Below are positions 8,578 through 17,742 of a DNA stretch of 64,000 bases, one piece after another (the stretch's first letter is position 1; every line of letters starts with the position of its first letter). Under the pieces are notes generated by a model. That model was not told the DNA's origin, searched no databases, and worked only from the letters and a program-made list of their open reading frames with translations. Both the position numbers and the translations under genes were made by a program. The stretch is taken from the NCBI RefSeq assembly GCF_041262565.1, contig NZ_JBGCCJ010000001.1, positions 1,240,001 to 1,304,000 of the forward strand. The letters are read 5' to 3'. The DNA comes from Leifsonia sp. EB41 (lineage in GTDB: Bacteria; Actinomycetota; Actinomycetes; Actinomycetales; Microbacteriaceae).

Positions 8578-9411
8578 ATGCCCTCCACGTCCTCCCGCGC
8601 CGGCTCGGTGGTCGGCACGGTCACCCGGGGGACGACGAACACGAACCGGCTGAGGAGGGTGGACCGCTGGATCGCGGCCCTTCCCGAGCTGCGTCGAACG
8701 GGTGACCCGCTGGTCGTCGACCTCGGCTACGGCGCGAGCGGCGTGACGGCTTTCGAGCTCCAGCACCGGTTGGCCAAGGTGCGCCCTGACGTCGAGGTGC
8801 TGGGGCTGGAGATCGACCCGGGCCGGGTCCGCACGGCCCTCGCGCAACTGGAGGACGTGCGCGCCGGGAGCACCGGCTTCGACCCGCAGGCGCGAGTGGG
8901 CTTCGCGGTCGGCGGCTTCGAGGTGCCGCTGCCGGGGCGGCACGCGGCGGTGATCCGCGCGTTCAACGTGCTGCGCCAGTACGACGAGTCGGAGGTCGCC
9001 CCGGCGTGGGAGCGCATGCTCGGCCGCCTCCAGCTCGGCGGTGCGCTCGTGGAGGGCACCTGCGACGAGATCGGCCGGATCGCGAGCTGGGTCACCCTCG
9101 ACAGGACAGGGCCGCAGACCTTCACCGTCTCGCTGCGGCTGCGCGAGCTGGACGCGCCGAGCATCGTGGCCGAGCGGCTGCCCAAGGCGCTCATCCACCG
9201 GAACGTCCCCGGCGAGGGTGTGCACGCCTACCTCGCGGACCTCGACCGGCTCTGGCGCGTCCACTCGCCGCTCGCCGCCTACGGACCGAAACAGCGCTGG
9301 ATGGCGGCGGCGCAGGGGATGCGCGATGCGGGCTGGCCGGTGGTCGGCGGCCGCGCGCGCTGGCGGCTCGGGGAGCTCACGGTGCGCTGGGAGGCCGTCG
9401 CACCCGTGTAG
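8578..9411 (+). CDS. Class I SAM-dependent methyltransferase, substrate unknown
   Basis: A 277-residue protein with a Rossmann methyltransferase core: motif I at [19 protein letters not shown] (about 41-59), an acidic residue after beta2 in [13 protein letters not shown], and a probable motif IV region at [17 protein letters not shown]-terminal sequences ([13 protein letters not shown] to [14 protein letters not shown]) look specific to an actinobacterial family I cannot name. No substrate is inferred. The gene is single, divergent from gpmA and convergent with ygfZ. The ATG immediately follows a -10-like TAATCT, suggesting leaderless translation. Confidence 0.8.
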   Translation: MPSTSSRAGSVVGTVTRGTTNTNRLRRVDRWIAALPELRRTGDPLVVDLGYGASGVTAFELQHRLAKVRPDVEVLGLEIDPGRVRTALAQLEDVRAGSTGFDPQARVGFAVGGFEVPLPGRHAAVIRAFNVLRQYDESEVAPAWERMLGRLQLGGALVEGTCDEIGRIASWVTLDRTGPQTFTVSLRLRELDAPSIVAERLPKALIHRNVPGEGVHAYLADLDRLWRVHSPLAAYGPKQRWMAAAQGMRDAGWPVVGGRARWRLGELTVRWEAVAPV

Positions 9412-9495
9412 GCAACGGAGGAGATCCGGGCCGTCGGACCGCCGAATGTAGGCTACCGGAGGAGATCTGCTCGGCCGGGCCGTGGATGTCCTCCG
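9407..9495. repeat. Local repeat cluster and hairpin between convergent genes
   Basis: TGTAGGCAACGGAGGAGATC (9407-9426) is nearly repeated at 9447-9467. CGGAGGAGATC (9457-9467) pairs with GATGTCCTCCG (9485-9495) with one mismatch, forming a hairpin that abuts the ygfZ stop. The repeat overlaps the methyltransferase stop codon. It may act as a bidirectional terminator; no T-tract is visible. Confidence 0.55.
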
Positions 9496-10608
9496 TCAGC
9501 CGCGGGGGGTGCGGGTGACGGCGCCGAGGCGTGGGAGATGCGGGACGTGGGCCTCGGCCCCGGCCTCGGGCGGGACCACGATCTCCTGGGCCGCCGCGAC
9601 GGGCGTGCCGTCGGCGTCCACCGTCAGCGTCGCGGCGGGGTCGGTGCTGCGCTTCACGATGGCGAGCGCGATCGGGCCGAGCTCGTAGTGGAGGGCGGAG
9701 GAGGTGACGGTGCCGACTACGCGGCCGTCCAACGTGACCTCGGCGCCGCGGGCGGGGTGGACCCCCTCCGAGCCGTCGAGGTGCAGCATCACCAGGCGGC
9801 GCGGCGGGTGGCCGAGGTTGTGCACCTTGGCGACCGTCTCCTGGCCGCGGTAGCAGCCCTTGGTGAGGTGCACGGCCGTCCGCAGCCAGTCGAGCTCGTG
9901 CGGGATGGTGCGCTCGTCCACCTCGGTGGCGAAGCGCGGGCGCCAGGCCGCGATGCGCAGAGCGTCCGCCGCGAGCGTGCCGGCGACGGTCAGCTCCCCG
10001 GACTCCACACGGGCGACGATCGACGGGAGCGCCTCGCGCGGCACGACGCGTTCGCTCCAGCTCCAGCTCGCCCCGGGGTGCTCGCCGCGCGCGTACTGGT
10101 GGCCGCCGGGCGTCACCGCATGCCAGGGGTCGTGCCAGATGAGCGGGACGGCGTTCGGCGCGGCGATCGGCAGCGGAGGCTCGCCGAGCGTCCCGATCGT
10201 CGCGAGCGTCTCGGTGTGGTCGGCGAGTTCTACTCGGAGCATGAAGCGCATCGAGTCGAGCCACGCGAGCAGGCCGGTGGCCTCCGGCCGGTCGACCAGC
10301 AGCCACAGCGTCGAGCCGTCCTCGATCAGGCGCACCGCGTGCTCCACGCGGCCGGTGACGTCGAGCAGCAGGGTCTCGGAGGACTCCCCCGGCTGCAGGC
10401 CGAGCAGCGACTGGCTGGTCAGCGAGTTGAGCCAGCTCAGGCGGTCGGGCCCGGTGATCGACAGCACCGCGCGGTCGGACAGGTCGACGATCGCGCCGCC
10501 CTCGAGCAGGGCGCGCTGCTCCGCGAGCGGACTGCCGTAGTGCGCAGGGACCCCGGCCTCGGCGATATCGACCGCGCCGGGGAGAGAGAGGAAGGGGGAG
10601 GCGATCAT
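9496..10608 (-). CDS. ygfZ: Folate-binding tRNA-modifying/Fe-S repair protein YgfZ
   Basis: A 370-residue GcvT-like protein with the diagnostic YgfZ signature KGCYRGQE (Cys252), which in E. coli YgfZ is needed for folate-dependent support of Fe-S enzymes. The N-terminal GcvT fold (DRAVLSITGPDRLSWLNSLTSQ) and the C-terminal beta domain are both present, so the gene looks intact. It lies 1 nt after a nitrobindin-like gene. The order small membrane protein, nitrobindin-like protein, ygfZ suggests one minus-strand operon. The chosen ATG follows the FABP stop directly. Confidence 0.9.
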   Translation of the reverse strand: MIASPFLSLPGAVDIAEAGVPAHYGSPLAEQRALLEGGAIVDLSDRAVLSITGPDRLSWLNSLTSQSLLGLQPGESSETLLLDVTGRVEHAVRLIEDGSTLWLLVDRPEATGLLAWLDSMRFMLRVELADHTETLATIGTLGEPPLPIAAPNAVPLIWHDPWHAVTPGGHQYARGEHPGASWSWSERVVPREALPSIVARVESGELTVAGTLAADALRIAAWRPRFATEVDERTIPHELDWLRTAVHLTKGCYRGQETVAKVHNLGHPPRRLVMLHLDGSEGVHPARGAEVTLDGRVVGTVTSSALHYELGPIALAIVKRSTDPAATLTVDADGTPVAAAQEIVVPPEAGAEAHVPHLPRLGAVTRTPRG

Positions 10609-10609
10609 G

Positions 10610-11206
10610 TCAGTCCACCTTGGCGAGTCGGGCGGAGGCGTGCGTGCGCAACTCCTGGCCGAGCGCAGCGATGTCCCAGGCCCACAGCAGGTGGCCCTCC
10701 ACGAGCCCGTAGAGCCGGGTCGCCGCGCTGTACTCCTTGGCGCCGGCCGTGCGCACGACGGCGTCCGTCGCCAGGTCGATGCGCGGGCCGTTCACCTGGC
10801 CGATGTAGAGCTCGCTGACGCCGTCCGGGTGGATGATCGCCACGTCGATGTCGAAGCCGCCGCTGGAGGCGCGCAGAGTCTCGACGGCCTGCGCGGTGCC
10901 GAACGGCCGAGTGCCTTGACCAGGCAGCATCGCCGGACCCGGATCACCCTCGACCAACGTGCGGCTGAGCCGCCAGTAGCCGGTCTCCGCGGCGAGCGGG
11001 GTGCGATCCTCGTCGAGCACCCACGAGGTCGCGGAGTAGTTGAGGTAGGCCTCGCCGTCGTGGCTGAAGCTCACCCGCTGGCCGAACTCGAGCTGGGTGT
11101 GCTCCTCGCCGAGGGCGTAGTCGACCACGCCGCTCCCCTCCCAGACCCCGATCAGCCAGGAGAGCGGGACGAGTTCGGCCGGAAGGTCGGTGGGGAGCTC
11201 GATCAT
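10610..11206 (-). CDS. FABP-like/nitrobindin family heme-binding protein
   Basis: A 198-residue beta-barrel protein of the nitrobindin family (older DUF1794). The signature GVWEGSG occurs near residue 20, and THAS near the C-terminus carries the likely heme-ligating His. Nitrobindins bind ferric heme and react with NO or peroxynitrite; that role here is inferred from the family. The ATG lies 2 nt after the stop of the 36-residue membrane protein upstream, and the stop lies 1 nt before ygfZ, so the three are probably cotranscribed and translationally linked. Confidence 0.88.
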   Translation of the reverse strand: MIELPTDLPAELVPLSWLIGVWEGSGVVDYALGEEHTQLEFGQRVSFSHDGEAYLNYSATSWVLDEDRTPLAAETGYWRLSRTLVEGDPGPAMLPGQGTRPFGTAQAVETLRASSGGFDIDVAIIHPDGVSELYIGQVNGPRIDLATDAVVRTAGAKEYSAATRLYGLVEGHLLWAWDIAALGQELRTHASARLAKVD

Positions 11207-11208
11207 GC

Positions 11209-11319
11209 CTAGCGCTGGCCGCGGAAGAGGTTGTAGACCACCACGCCGGAGACACCGAGGATGGCGAGGGTGGCCAGTCCGAGCAGGCCGATGAAGAAGA
11301 GTTCGAGAGCGACGAGCAT
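11209..11319 (-). CDS. Small single-pass membrane protein, 36 residues
   Basis: An open frame of 36 codons starting MLVALELFFIGLLGLATLAI and ending LFRGQR. It is one long hydrophobic helix (about 2-30) with a positively charged C-terminus, which predicts an N-out/C-in single-pass protein. Its TAG stop is 2 nt upstream of the nitrobindin-like ATG. Tight packing and clean hydrophobic composition support it being real. No function is known to me. Confidence 0.6.
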   Translation of the reverse strand: MLVALELFFIGLLGLATLAILGVSGVVVYNLFRGQR

Positions 11320-11332
11320 ACGGCCAGTCTAA

Positions 11333-11674
11333 TCAGTGTCCGAGCGTGGTCAGGCCGAGGATCGCGCCGATGACGGCGAGGATGACGAAGCTGCCGGTCA
11401 AGGTGGTGGCCAGCCGGTTGACGAAGCCGTCCTTGCGCTGCGTGGCGAGCTGGGCCCCGAATGCGGCGAGCACGCTCACGCCGAGCGCGAGCGACACCCA
11501 GGAGGCGTACTGCGCCGGGCGCGCAAGAAAGGCGATGAGCACGCCGAGCACGAGTGCGAGCGCCCACACCCCGCCGACGCTCAGCACGACCATCGAGCGC
11601 GGCATCGGCTCGGGAGGCGGCCCCGCCGCGGCGGCAGGACCGAGAAGGCCCGGATCGGACGGCGTCTCGCTCAT
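11333..11674 (-). CDS. Three-helix membrane protein of unknown function
   Basis: A 113-residue protein with a proline/alanine-rich cytoplasmic leader (1-27) and three predicted transmembrane segments (about 28-50, 56-76, 88-110). The frame is open further upstream, but ATG at 11674 gives a natural MSETPSDPGLL start; GGGGG lies immediately before it. It is first in the run leading to the small membrane protein and nitrobindin-like gene (13 nt to the next start) and is divergent from glnR. I do not recognise a characterised family. Confidence 0.7.
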   Translation of the reverse strand: MSETPSDPGLLGPAAAAGPPPEPMPRSMVVLSVGGVWALALVLGVLIAFLARPAQYASWVSLALGVSVLAAFGAQLATQRKDGFVNRLATTLTGSFVILAVIGAILGLTTLGH

Positions 11675-11786
11675 CCCCCTATTGTGCCGTGCGCGGGCGG
11701 CGGCCGCCTCCCCTCGCCTCCGCGATCTGCCGCCGTAAGCGTTTCCGGTAGCATTGCCGCACGAAGACGGGCGAGGAGGATACTGG

Positions 11787-12479
11787 GTGGCGCAGCTGTT
11801 GATCCTCACGTCCGCCCCTGACGCTGACGTGCTTCCGGCTCTCGGCCTCCTCAGTCACCGCGTCCGGCAGATCCCCGCCGAGCCCGCCTCCCTGGTCAAC
11901 GCGCCAGCTTGCGACCTCATCCTGGTCGACGCCCGGCGCGACCTGGCGAGCGCGAAGTCGCTGTGCAAGATCCTCACCACGACCGGCATCACCGTCCCGC
12001 TGCTGCTGGTGCTCACGGAGGGCGGCCTCACCGCGGTGAGCGCCGACTGGGGCGTCAACGACGTGCTGCTCGACACCGCCGGCCCGGCGGAAGTGGACGC
12101 GCGCATCCGGCTGGCGATCGGCCGGCAGACGCAGGAGCACTCGCAGACGAAGATCCAGGCGTCGGGCATCACCATCGACGAGGCGAGCTACTCGGCCAAG
12201 GCGCACGGCAAGGTGCTCGACCTCACCTTCAAGGAGTTCGAGCTGCTGCGGTTCTTCGCCACGCACCCTTCGCGGGTGTTCACACGCGAACAGCTGCTGA
12301 GCGAGGTGTGGGGCTACGACTACTTCGGCGGCACCCGCACGGTCGACGTCCATGTGCGGAGGCTCCGGGCCAAGCTCGGCGACCTGGAGTCGCTGATCGG
12401 GACGGTCCGCAATGTGGGCTACCGCTTCAACGTGTACGAGGACGAGAACGACCGGCTGCCGTCATCGGTGCGGCCCTGA
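11787..12479 (+). CDS. glnR: GlnR-type atypical response regulator
   Basis: A 230-residue OmpR-type regulator. The receiver-like domain has the GlnR hallmark text ([76 protein letters not shown]). The C-terminal winged helix runs [12 protein letters not shown] to [11 protein letters not shown]. GlnR controls nitrogen assimilation in actinobacteria without a cognate kinase and cross-talks with phosphate control, which fits its position between phoU and ppk. The GTG at 11787 is chosen for its GAGGAGGA (11773-11780) ribosome-binding site. TAGCAT at 11749-11754 is a possible -10. Confidence 0.88.
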   Translation: MAQLLILTSAPDADVLPALGLLSHRVRQIPAEPASLVNAPACDLILVDARRDLASAKSLCKILTTTGITVPLLLVLTEGGLTAVSADWGVNDVLLDTAGPAEVDARIRLAIGRQTQEHSQTKIQASGITIDEASYSAKAHGKVLDLTFKEFELLRFFATHPSRVFTREQLLSEVWGYDYFGGTRTVDVHVRRLRAKLGDLESLIGTVRNVGYRFNVYEDENDRLPSSVRP

Positions 12480-12514
12480 GCGTCCCCCGCCGGACTTATT
12501 CCTCCACGAACCTC

Positions 12515-12547
12515 GTCGTCCCGTCGTTTCTCCACAGTTAACCGGGA
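12515..12547 (+). promoter_or_regulatory. PHO-box-like repeats upstream of ppk
   Basis: Three 11-nt units in register: GTCGTCCCGTC, GTTTCTCCACA, GTTAACCGGGA. The last has a perfect GTTAACC core, the first two are weaker. The array ends 40 bp before the ppk ATG and resembles those at phoU and pstS. Predicted RegX3/PhoP site. Confidence 0.55.
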
Positions 12548-12587
12548 CCCATGCCGCTGCCCGGACGGGCGGTGCCATGATGGGTGC

Positions 12588-14801
12588 ATGGACGGCGAGC
12601 GCACTGCACTGGAGAACGGGCTACTCGACAACGGGCTGAGCGGCAGCCTGGGCAGCGACTTCGACGATGACTTCGCCCCCTTCATCTACGAGCCGGACCC
12701 GACACTGCCCGACCACCGCTACCTCGACCGCGAGCTGAGCTGGCTCGCGTTCAACCAGCGGGTGCTCGAACTCGCGGAGGACCCGCTGCTGCCGGTGCTG
12801 GAGCGGGCCAACTTCCTCGCGATCTTCGCCAGCAACCTCGACGAGTTCTTCATGGTCCGGGTCGCCGGGCTCAAGCGCCGTATCGCCACCGGGCTGGCCG
12901 TTCCCACGAACATCGGCCGCGCGCCGCAGGAGGTCCTGGCCGACATCTCCCTGAAGGCCCACGAATTGCAGGTGCGGCACGCCAAGGCCTACCGGGAGCA
13001 GGTGCTGCCCGCCCTGGAGGAGGCCGGCATCACGGTCTCCTCGTGGGATGAGCTGGACGAGGCGGACAGGGTGCAGATGCGCGAGGTGTTCTCGCAGCAG
13101 ATCTTCCCCGTGCTCATGCCGCTCGCGGTCGATCCCGCGCACCCGTTCCCCTATATCTCCGGCCTGTCGCTGAACCTCTCGATCCGCGTGCGCAACTCGC
13201 GCACGGGCAAGGAGCAGTTCGCCCGCCTCAAGGTGCCGCAGATGCTGCCGCGCTTCGTCCGCATCGACGCGCGCGAGGGTCTCGGTCAGGTGCGCTTCCT
13301 GCGCCTGGAGGACCTGATCGCCAACCACCTCGGCGACCTCTTCCCCGGCATGGAGATCCTCGACCACCACGTCTTCCGCGTGACGCGCAACGAGGACGTC
13401 GAGATCGACGAGGACGAGACCGAGAACCTCATCCAGGCCCTCGAGCGTGAGCTGCTGCGCCGCCGGTTCGGCCCGCCCATCCGGCTCGAGGTCACCGACG
13501 ACATGGACGACGTGACCCTCGGGCTGCTGGTCCGCGAGCTCGACGTGACCGAGCAGGAGGTCTACCGCCTCCCAGCGCCGCTCGACCTCGGCGGCCTCTT
13601 CGACATCTCCCGGATCGACCGGCCCGACCTGCATTACCCCAACCACGTGCCGACCACGGCGCCGCAGCTGATGCCCAGCGAGCCGAACGCGAAGCCGGAC
13701 GTGTTCGCGGCGGTCGCGCGCCAGGACATCCTGCTGCACCACCCGTACGAGTCGTTCGCGACGAGCGTGCAGGCGTTCCTGGAGCAGGCCGCCGCCGACC
13801 CGCACGTCCTCGCCATCAAGCAGACCCTCTACCGCACCTCGGGCGACAGCCCGATCGTGGAGGCCCTCATCGACGCGGCGGAGTCCGGCAAGCAGGTGCT
13901 GGCGCTGGTCGAGATCAAGGCGCGCTTCGACGAGCAGAACAACATCTCCTGGGCGCGCAAGCTCGAGAAGGCCGGCGTGCACGTCGTCTACGGCCTCGTC
14001 GGGCTCAAGACGCACTGCAAGCTCGCGCTCGTCATCCGCGAGGAGAAGGGCGTCCTCAAGCACTACAGCCACATCGGCACGGGCAACTACAACCCCAAGA
14101 CCTCCCGGATCTACGAGGACCTCGGCCTGCTGACGGCCGACGACCAGGTGGGCAAGGACCTCACCCGCCTCTTCAACGAGCTGTCCGGCTACGCGATCGA
14201 GAAGAAGTTCAAGCGTCTCCTGGTCGCGCCGCTGCACCTCCGCAAGGGTCTGCTCAAGCGCATCGACACCGAGGCGGCCAACGCGGCGGCGGGCAAGCCG
14301 TCCGGTATCCGCATCAAGCTCAACTCGATCGTGGACGAGGCGATCATCGACGCGCTCTACCGCGCCAGCCAGGCCGGTGTGCCGGTCGAACTCTGGGTCC
14401 GCGGCATCTGCGGCCTCGTCCCGGGGCGCGAAGGGCTCTCCGAGAACATCCGGGTGCGCTCGGTGCTCGGCCGCTACCTGGAGCATTCGCGCGTCTTCTC
14501 GTTCGTGAACGACGGCGACCCGCACGTCTACATCGGCAGCGCCGACATGATGCACCGCAACCTCGACCGCCGCGTCGAGGCGCTGGTGCGCCTGGCCGAT
14601 CCGGAGCACCTCGCCGAGCTCGGCCGCCTGTTCGATCTCGCGTTCGACGAGCGCACGGCGGCATGGACGCTCGCGGAGGACGGCGTCTGGACCCGGCACC
14701 ACCTGGACGAGAACGGCGCGCCGCTCACCGACCTCCAGACCAAGCTGCAGCAGCAGGCCGCGCACCGTCCGCGTACGTCCCGCACGGGTTCGAGGCGGTG
14801 A
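12588..14801 (+). CDS. ppk: Polyphosphate kinase 1
   Basis: PPK1 reversibly polymerises the gamma-phosphate of ATP into polyphosphate. The 737-residue protein has all four domains: N domain ([19 protein letters not shown]), the head domain, and C1/C2 catalytic domains of phospholipase D-like fold. The autophosphorylated His is in [15 protein letters not shown], and the second conserved His in [19 protein letters not shown]-site Asn and Arg residues are also visible. A leader of about 35 acidic residues precedes the N domain. A PHO-box-like array precedes the gene, and the mutT1-type gene overlaps its stop, as in the mycobacterial ppk-mutT1 pair. Confidence 0.96.
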   Translation: MDGERTALENGLLDNGLSGSLGSDFDDDFAPFIYEPDPTLPDHRYLDRELSWLAFNQRVLELAEDPLLPVLERANFLAIFASNLDEFFMVRVAGLKRRIATGLAVPTNIGRAPQEVLADISLKAHELQVRHAKAYREQVLPALEEAGITVSSWDELDEADRVQMREVFSQQIFPVLMPLAVDPAHPFPYISGLSLNLSIRVRNSRTGKEQFARLKVPQMLPRFVRIDAREGLGQVRFLRLEDLIANHLGDLFPGMEILDHHVFRVTRNEDVEIDEDETENLIQALERELLRRRFGPPIRLEVTDDMDDVTLGLLVRELDVTEQEVYRLPAPLDLGGLFDISRIDRPDLHYPNHVPTTAPQLMPSEPNAKPDVFAAVARQDILLHHPYESFATSVQAFLEQAAADPHVLAIKQTLYRTSGDSPIVEALIDAAESGKQVLALVEIKARFDEQNNISWARKLEKAGVHVVYGLVGLKTHCKLALVIREEKGVLKHYSHIGTGNYNPKTSRIYEDLGLLTADDQVGKDLTRLFNELSGYAIEKKFKRLLVAPLHLRKGLLKRIDTEAANAAAGKPSGIRIKLNSIVDEAIIDALYRASQAGVPVELWVRGICGLVPGREGLSENIRVRSVLGRYLEHSRVFSFVNDGDPHVYIGSADMMHRNLDRRVEALVRLADPEHLAELGRLFDLAFDERTAAWTLAEDGVWTRHHLDENGAPLTDLQTKLQQQAAHRPRTSRTGSRR

Positions 14802-15736
14802 GCCTCGCCGTCTACGCCGCGGGCGCCCTCTGCTGGCGCGTCGTGGACGAGAAGATCGTGGTGCTCGTCGTGCACCGCACCAAGTACGGCGACGTGACGA
14901 TCCCGAAGGGCAAGGTCGACCCGGGCGAGACGCTTCCGCAGACGGCCGTGCGCGAGATCCTGGAGGAGACCGGGCTCGACGTGACGCTCGGCGTCCCGCT
15001 CGGCGTCTCGTCGTACCCGCTGACCTCAGGGCGGGAGAAGATCGTCCACTACTGGGCCGCGGAGGTCGTCGACCACGCGATCGAGCGCTCCACGTTCGTC
15101 CCGAACACCGAGATCGCGGCGATCGAGTGGGTCACGCTGAAGAAGGCCCGCAGCTACCTCACCTACGAGCGCGACGTGGAGATCATCGACGCGTTCGAGG
15201 CACTGGTGCGCCAGGGCGTCACCTCGACATTCGCGCTCATCGCGCTCCGTCACGGCAAGGCAGAGCCACGCGGCGCGTGGGCCGGCTCCGACGCCTCCCG
15301 GCCGCTCACCGAGCGCGGAGTCAAGCAGGCGGCCGGCGCTGTGCCGAGCCTGCTCGCGTGGCAGCCGCGGCGCATCGTCACCAGCGACGCCGTGCGCTGC
15401 GTCGCGACGGTCGCCCCGCTCGCCGCCGCGACCGGCGTCAAGCCGCGCCGTGAGCCCGGCATCAGCCAGGACGCCTACGAGGACGGCGACGGCGACGTCC
15501 GCACGATCATCGGCAAGCGGGTGCGCTCACGCAAGACCGCGGTGCTCTGCAGCCACGGACCGGTCCTGCCCGAGATCCTGCGCGAGATCGCGCTGGCCAC
15601 CGGCACGATGCCGGGCGGTTACCTCACCGACGCAGCCGACCTCGAGACCGGCGGGTTCTCGGTCGTGCACCTCTCGGCGACCAACCCGGCGTCGGGCATC
15701 GTCTCCATCGAGACGTACGCACCGCCAGTGGACTAA
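14798..15736 (+). CDS. mutT1: NUDIX hydrolase fused to histidine phosphatase (MutT1-like)
   Basis: A 312-residue two-domain protein. The N-terminal NUDIX domain (about 1-135) contains the Nudix box [23 protein letters not shown] with its REILEE catalytic core. The C-terminal domain (about 145-310) is a SixA-type histidine phosphatase with ALRHGKAEP and a later CSHGPV. This arrangement matches mycobacterial MutT1, which sanitises 8-oxo-dGTP and hydrolyses diadenosine polyphosphates. The GTG overlaps the ppk stop (GTGA), indicating translational coupling. MutT1 next to ppk is conserved in mycobacteria. Confidence 0.88.
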   Translation: MSLAVYAAGALCWRVVDEKIVVLVVHRTKYGDVTIPKGKVDPGETLPQTAVREILEETGLDVTLGVPLGVSSYPLTSGREKIVHYWAAEVVDHAIERSTFVPNTEIAAIEWVTLKKARSYLTYERDVEIIDAFEALVRQGVTSTFALIALRHGKAEPRGAWAGSDASRPLTERGVKQAAGAVPSLLAWQPRRIVTSDAVRCVATVAPLAAATGVKPRREPGISQDAYEDGDGDVRTIIGKRVRSRKTAVLCSHGPVLPEILREIALATGTMPGGYLTDAADLETGGFSVVHLSATNPASGIVSIETYAPPVD

Positions 15737-15831
15737 GTGAAATACTGATGTTTATTTGAGATTCCTCAGGGTGTGACGCTAGATTGGCACGATCGTCCCA
15801 GTCGGGACGGCCGTACCAACCAAGGGGAAGC

Positions 15832-16614
15832 ATGCTCTCTACCACTCGCACGCGCCTGACGCTCGGCGCCGCAGCAGCGGCCGCCGTCATCGGCGGGCTC
15901 TTCGTCGCCGTGCCGGCGAACGCCGCCACCGGCGACATCACGCTCGCGAACTCGACCTTCACGGCCGGCGACTGGGGCACCGGTCTCGACGTCTCGGGTT
16001 CCGGCTTCACGGCCGACACCACCGTCACCATCACCGTGAGCTACACCGACGGCGCGGCCGTCCTGGGCCAGCAGGACGTCACGGCGGACGCCACCGGCGC
16101 CTTCGCGAGCGAGGTCTTCACGCCGTCCGCCAGCCTCCCGCTGCCCGCGGCCGGCGAGGACGTCACCGTTCAGGCCACCTCGACCGACGGCGACACGTCC
16201 AACACGATCGTCCTCGACGTCCGCGCGCCGCAGGGCATCTCCGCGAGCACCACGACGATCTCGACCGACGACCTGGTCGACCCGAACGTCGGGATCAGGA
16301 TCACCGCGGCGGGATACACCCCCGGTGAGACCGTCACGATGTCGACCGTCTACAACGGCGAGACCCTTCCCGCCATGACATTCGAGGCCGACCGCAGCGG
16401 GAGCGTCGATGCGGCGATCTTCCTCGAGCAGGGGACCGCCGAAGCCGGTCGGATCGAGTTCACCCTCACGGGCGAGACCTCGGGCGTGGCCAACTCGATC
16501 ACGATCACCGTCACCGGTGACGACATCGTTGCCGGCCCCGGCCCGCTCTCCCCGGCGCCCGCCCCGGCACCGGCCCCCACCACCCCGGGCACGCTGCCCA
16601 TCGTGAGCGGCTGA
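15832..16614 (+). CDS. Secreted beta-domain protein with Pro-Ala tail
   Basis: A 260-residue exported protein. A Sec signal peptide (about 1-32, cleavage near PANAATG) is followed by two immunoglobulin-like beta segments (about 35-120 and 125-225, each beginning near a GY/GF-T pattern as in FTADTTVTITVSYTDG and YTPGETVTMSTVYNG) and a P-A-P-A tail ending LPIVSG. There is no transmembrane tail, so it is not a standard sortase substrate. AAGGGGAAG precedes the ATG. It may be an extracellular or wall-associated adhesin-like protein; the function is unknown. Confidence 0.75.
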   Translation: MLSTTRTRLTLGAAAAAAVIGGLFVAVPANAATGDITLANSTFTAGDWGTGLDVSGSGFTADTTVTITVSYTDGAAVLGQQDVTADATGAFASEVFTPSASLPLPAAGEDVTVQATSTDGDTSNTIVLDVRAPQGISASTTTISTDDLVDPNVGIRITAAGYTPGETVTMSTVYNGETLPAMTFEADRSGSVDAAIFLEQGTAEAGRIEFTLTGETSGVANSITITVTGDDIVAGPGPLSPAPAPAPAPTTPGTLPIVSG

Positions 16615-16633
16615 GAGCCGCAAGAACCTCACA

Positions 16634-16664
16634 GCGGGGTGGACGCGTTCAGCGTCCACCCCGC
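16634..16664 (+). terminator. Terminator of the secreted-protein gene
   Basis: A perfect 13-bp hairpin (GCGGGGTGGACGC, loop GTTCA) is followed by TTGTCG. It lies 20 nt after the stop at 16614. Confidence 0.75.
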
Positions 16665-16718
16665 TTGTCGTCGGAGCCCACCCTCTCCTCGGAGCCCATC
16701 GTCTCGTCGGAGCACAGC

Positions 16719-17579
16719 ATGAATCGCATCCTCACCGCGGCCGGGGCCGCACTCCTCACCGCCGTCGCCCTGTCCGCGTGCGCTCCCGGCACGCCCGCTG
16801 CGACCACCACCCCGACCGCCACCCGGACGCCCGAGGCCGCAGGGCCGGCCCTCCCGCCCGGGCTGACGCCGTCGGCGATCGCCGCCCTCCCGGCCGCGGT
16901 GTACGACGCGGTCATCCCCGGCCTCCTCGCCGCCCCGGCGGAGCCCCGGATCAGCCACGCGTCAACGGTCGCGTTCGACACCCCGGTCTACGCTGCGGAC
17001 TTCACCACCGCCGTCGCGCGCATCCCCGCCACGGACTTCCTCGGCAAGCCGACTGTCGTCGTCCCCGTCGCCACGAAAGGCGCGTGGTCGATGGTGCTCA
17101 CGGCCAGCCGCCAGACCCTCCCCTCGCAGGCCGGCGACGGCGCGACCGCGCCCGCCCAGACCGCCGCCTGGCTGCCCACGTCGGCGCTCGGAACCTCGGT
17201 CGCACTCCCCCACCGCGTCGTCGTCTCCGTGTCGGCGCAGACGCTCACCATCGCCGACGCGGACGGGAAGGCGGAGCAGACATTCCCCGTCGGAGTGGGG
17301 ACCGCCGAGACCCCGACGCCGACCGGCACGACCGGCTATCTGCAGGCGCGCTACCTTGATCCCGCGCAGGGCCAGGCGATCCACCGCATCCAGCTCACCT
17401 CCCTGCACGCGACGGCCGCCGACGAGCCCTACGGCGGAGCGGACGGCGGCCTGATCGGCATCCACTACCAGGACGTGGCGTCCGGAGCCGTCTCCCACGG
17501 ATGCGTCCGGCTGGGCGCCGACGCGATCGCCGCCGTCGACCGGCTGCCGCTCGGAACGCCGATCACGGTCCAGGACTGA
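16719..17579 (+). CDS. L,D-transpeptidase (YkuD) lipoprotein
   Basis: A 286-residue lipoprotein with signal peptide and lipobox LSAC (Cys near 21). A Thr/Pro-rich linker, an N-terminal domain (about 45-165) and a C-terminal YkuD domain follow. The catalytic motif is SHGCVRLG (nucleophile Cys), preceded by IGIHYQD with the catalytic His region. L,D-transpeptidases form 3-3 peptidoglycan cross-links or attach proteins to the wall. The frame opens at a TTG (16665) that would add SSEP-type repeats from an ~18-nt tandem duplication. The ATG at 16719 gives a normal signal peptide and is preferred. Confidence 0.88.
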   Translation: MNRILTAAGAALLTAVALSACAPGTPAATTTPTATRTPEAAGPALPPGLTPSAIAALPAAVYDAVIPGLLAAPAEPRISHASTVAFDTPVYAADFTTAVARIPATDFLGKPTVVVPVATKGAWSMVLTASRQTLPSQAGDGATAPAQTAAWLPTSALGTSVALPHRVVVSVSAQTLTIADADGKAEQTFPVGVGTAETPTPTGTTGYLQARYLDPAQGQAIHRIQLTSLHATAADEPYGGADGGLIGIHYQDVASGAVSHGCVRLGADAIAAVDRLPLGTPITVQD

Positions 17580-17630
17580 CAGGACGAACGCCCGCCGAAC
17601 CCATGCATGCGCATCAAGAGGCCACCGGTC

Positions 17631-17674
17631 GTTAACCTTCCGTTTACCACTGCGGGGGACTCTGGTCAGACACC
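17631..17674 (+). promoter_or_regulatory. PHO-box-like repeats upstream of pstS
   Basis: Two adjacent 11-nt units match the consensus very well, GTTAACCTTCC and GTTTACCACTG, followed in register by CGGGGGACTCT and the weaker GGTCAGACACC. The array lies about 70-110 bp upstream of the pstS GTG. This is the strongest of the three such sites in the window. Confidence 0.7.
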
Positions 17675-17742
17675 GGGAATAGCGTCACACGCGGGTCGCA
17701 CCGACCCCGTCCTGTTGTTACTGATCCCCGGAAGGGACAACT

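Noticed and set aside
12621-14765. A 714-codon frame antisense to ppk
   Set aside because: It mirrors ppk codons on the opposite strand, is rich in Val, Arg, Glu and Asp repeats, and shows no recognisable domain or start signal.
16575-16614. LPIVSG at the end of the secreted beta-domain protein as a sortase signal
   Set aside because: It is not followed by a hydrophobic helix and basic tail, and the T-G positions do not match LPxTG or LAxTG.
16665-16718. A TTG start for the L,D-transpeptidase that would include an ~18-nt tandem repeat (SSEP units)
   Set aside because: It places 18 hydrophilic residues before the signal peptide. The ATG at 16719 gives a standard lipoprotein start. The DNA repeat itself is real but short.
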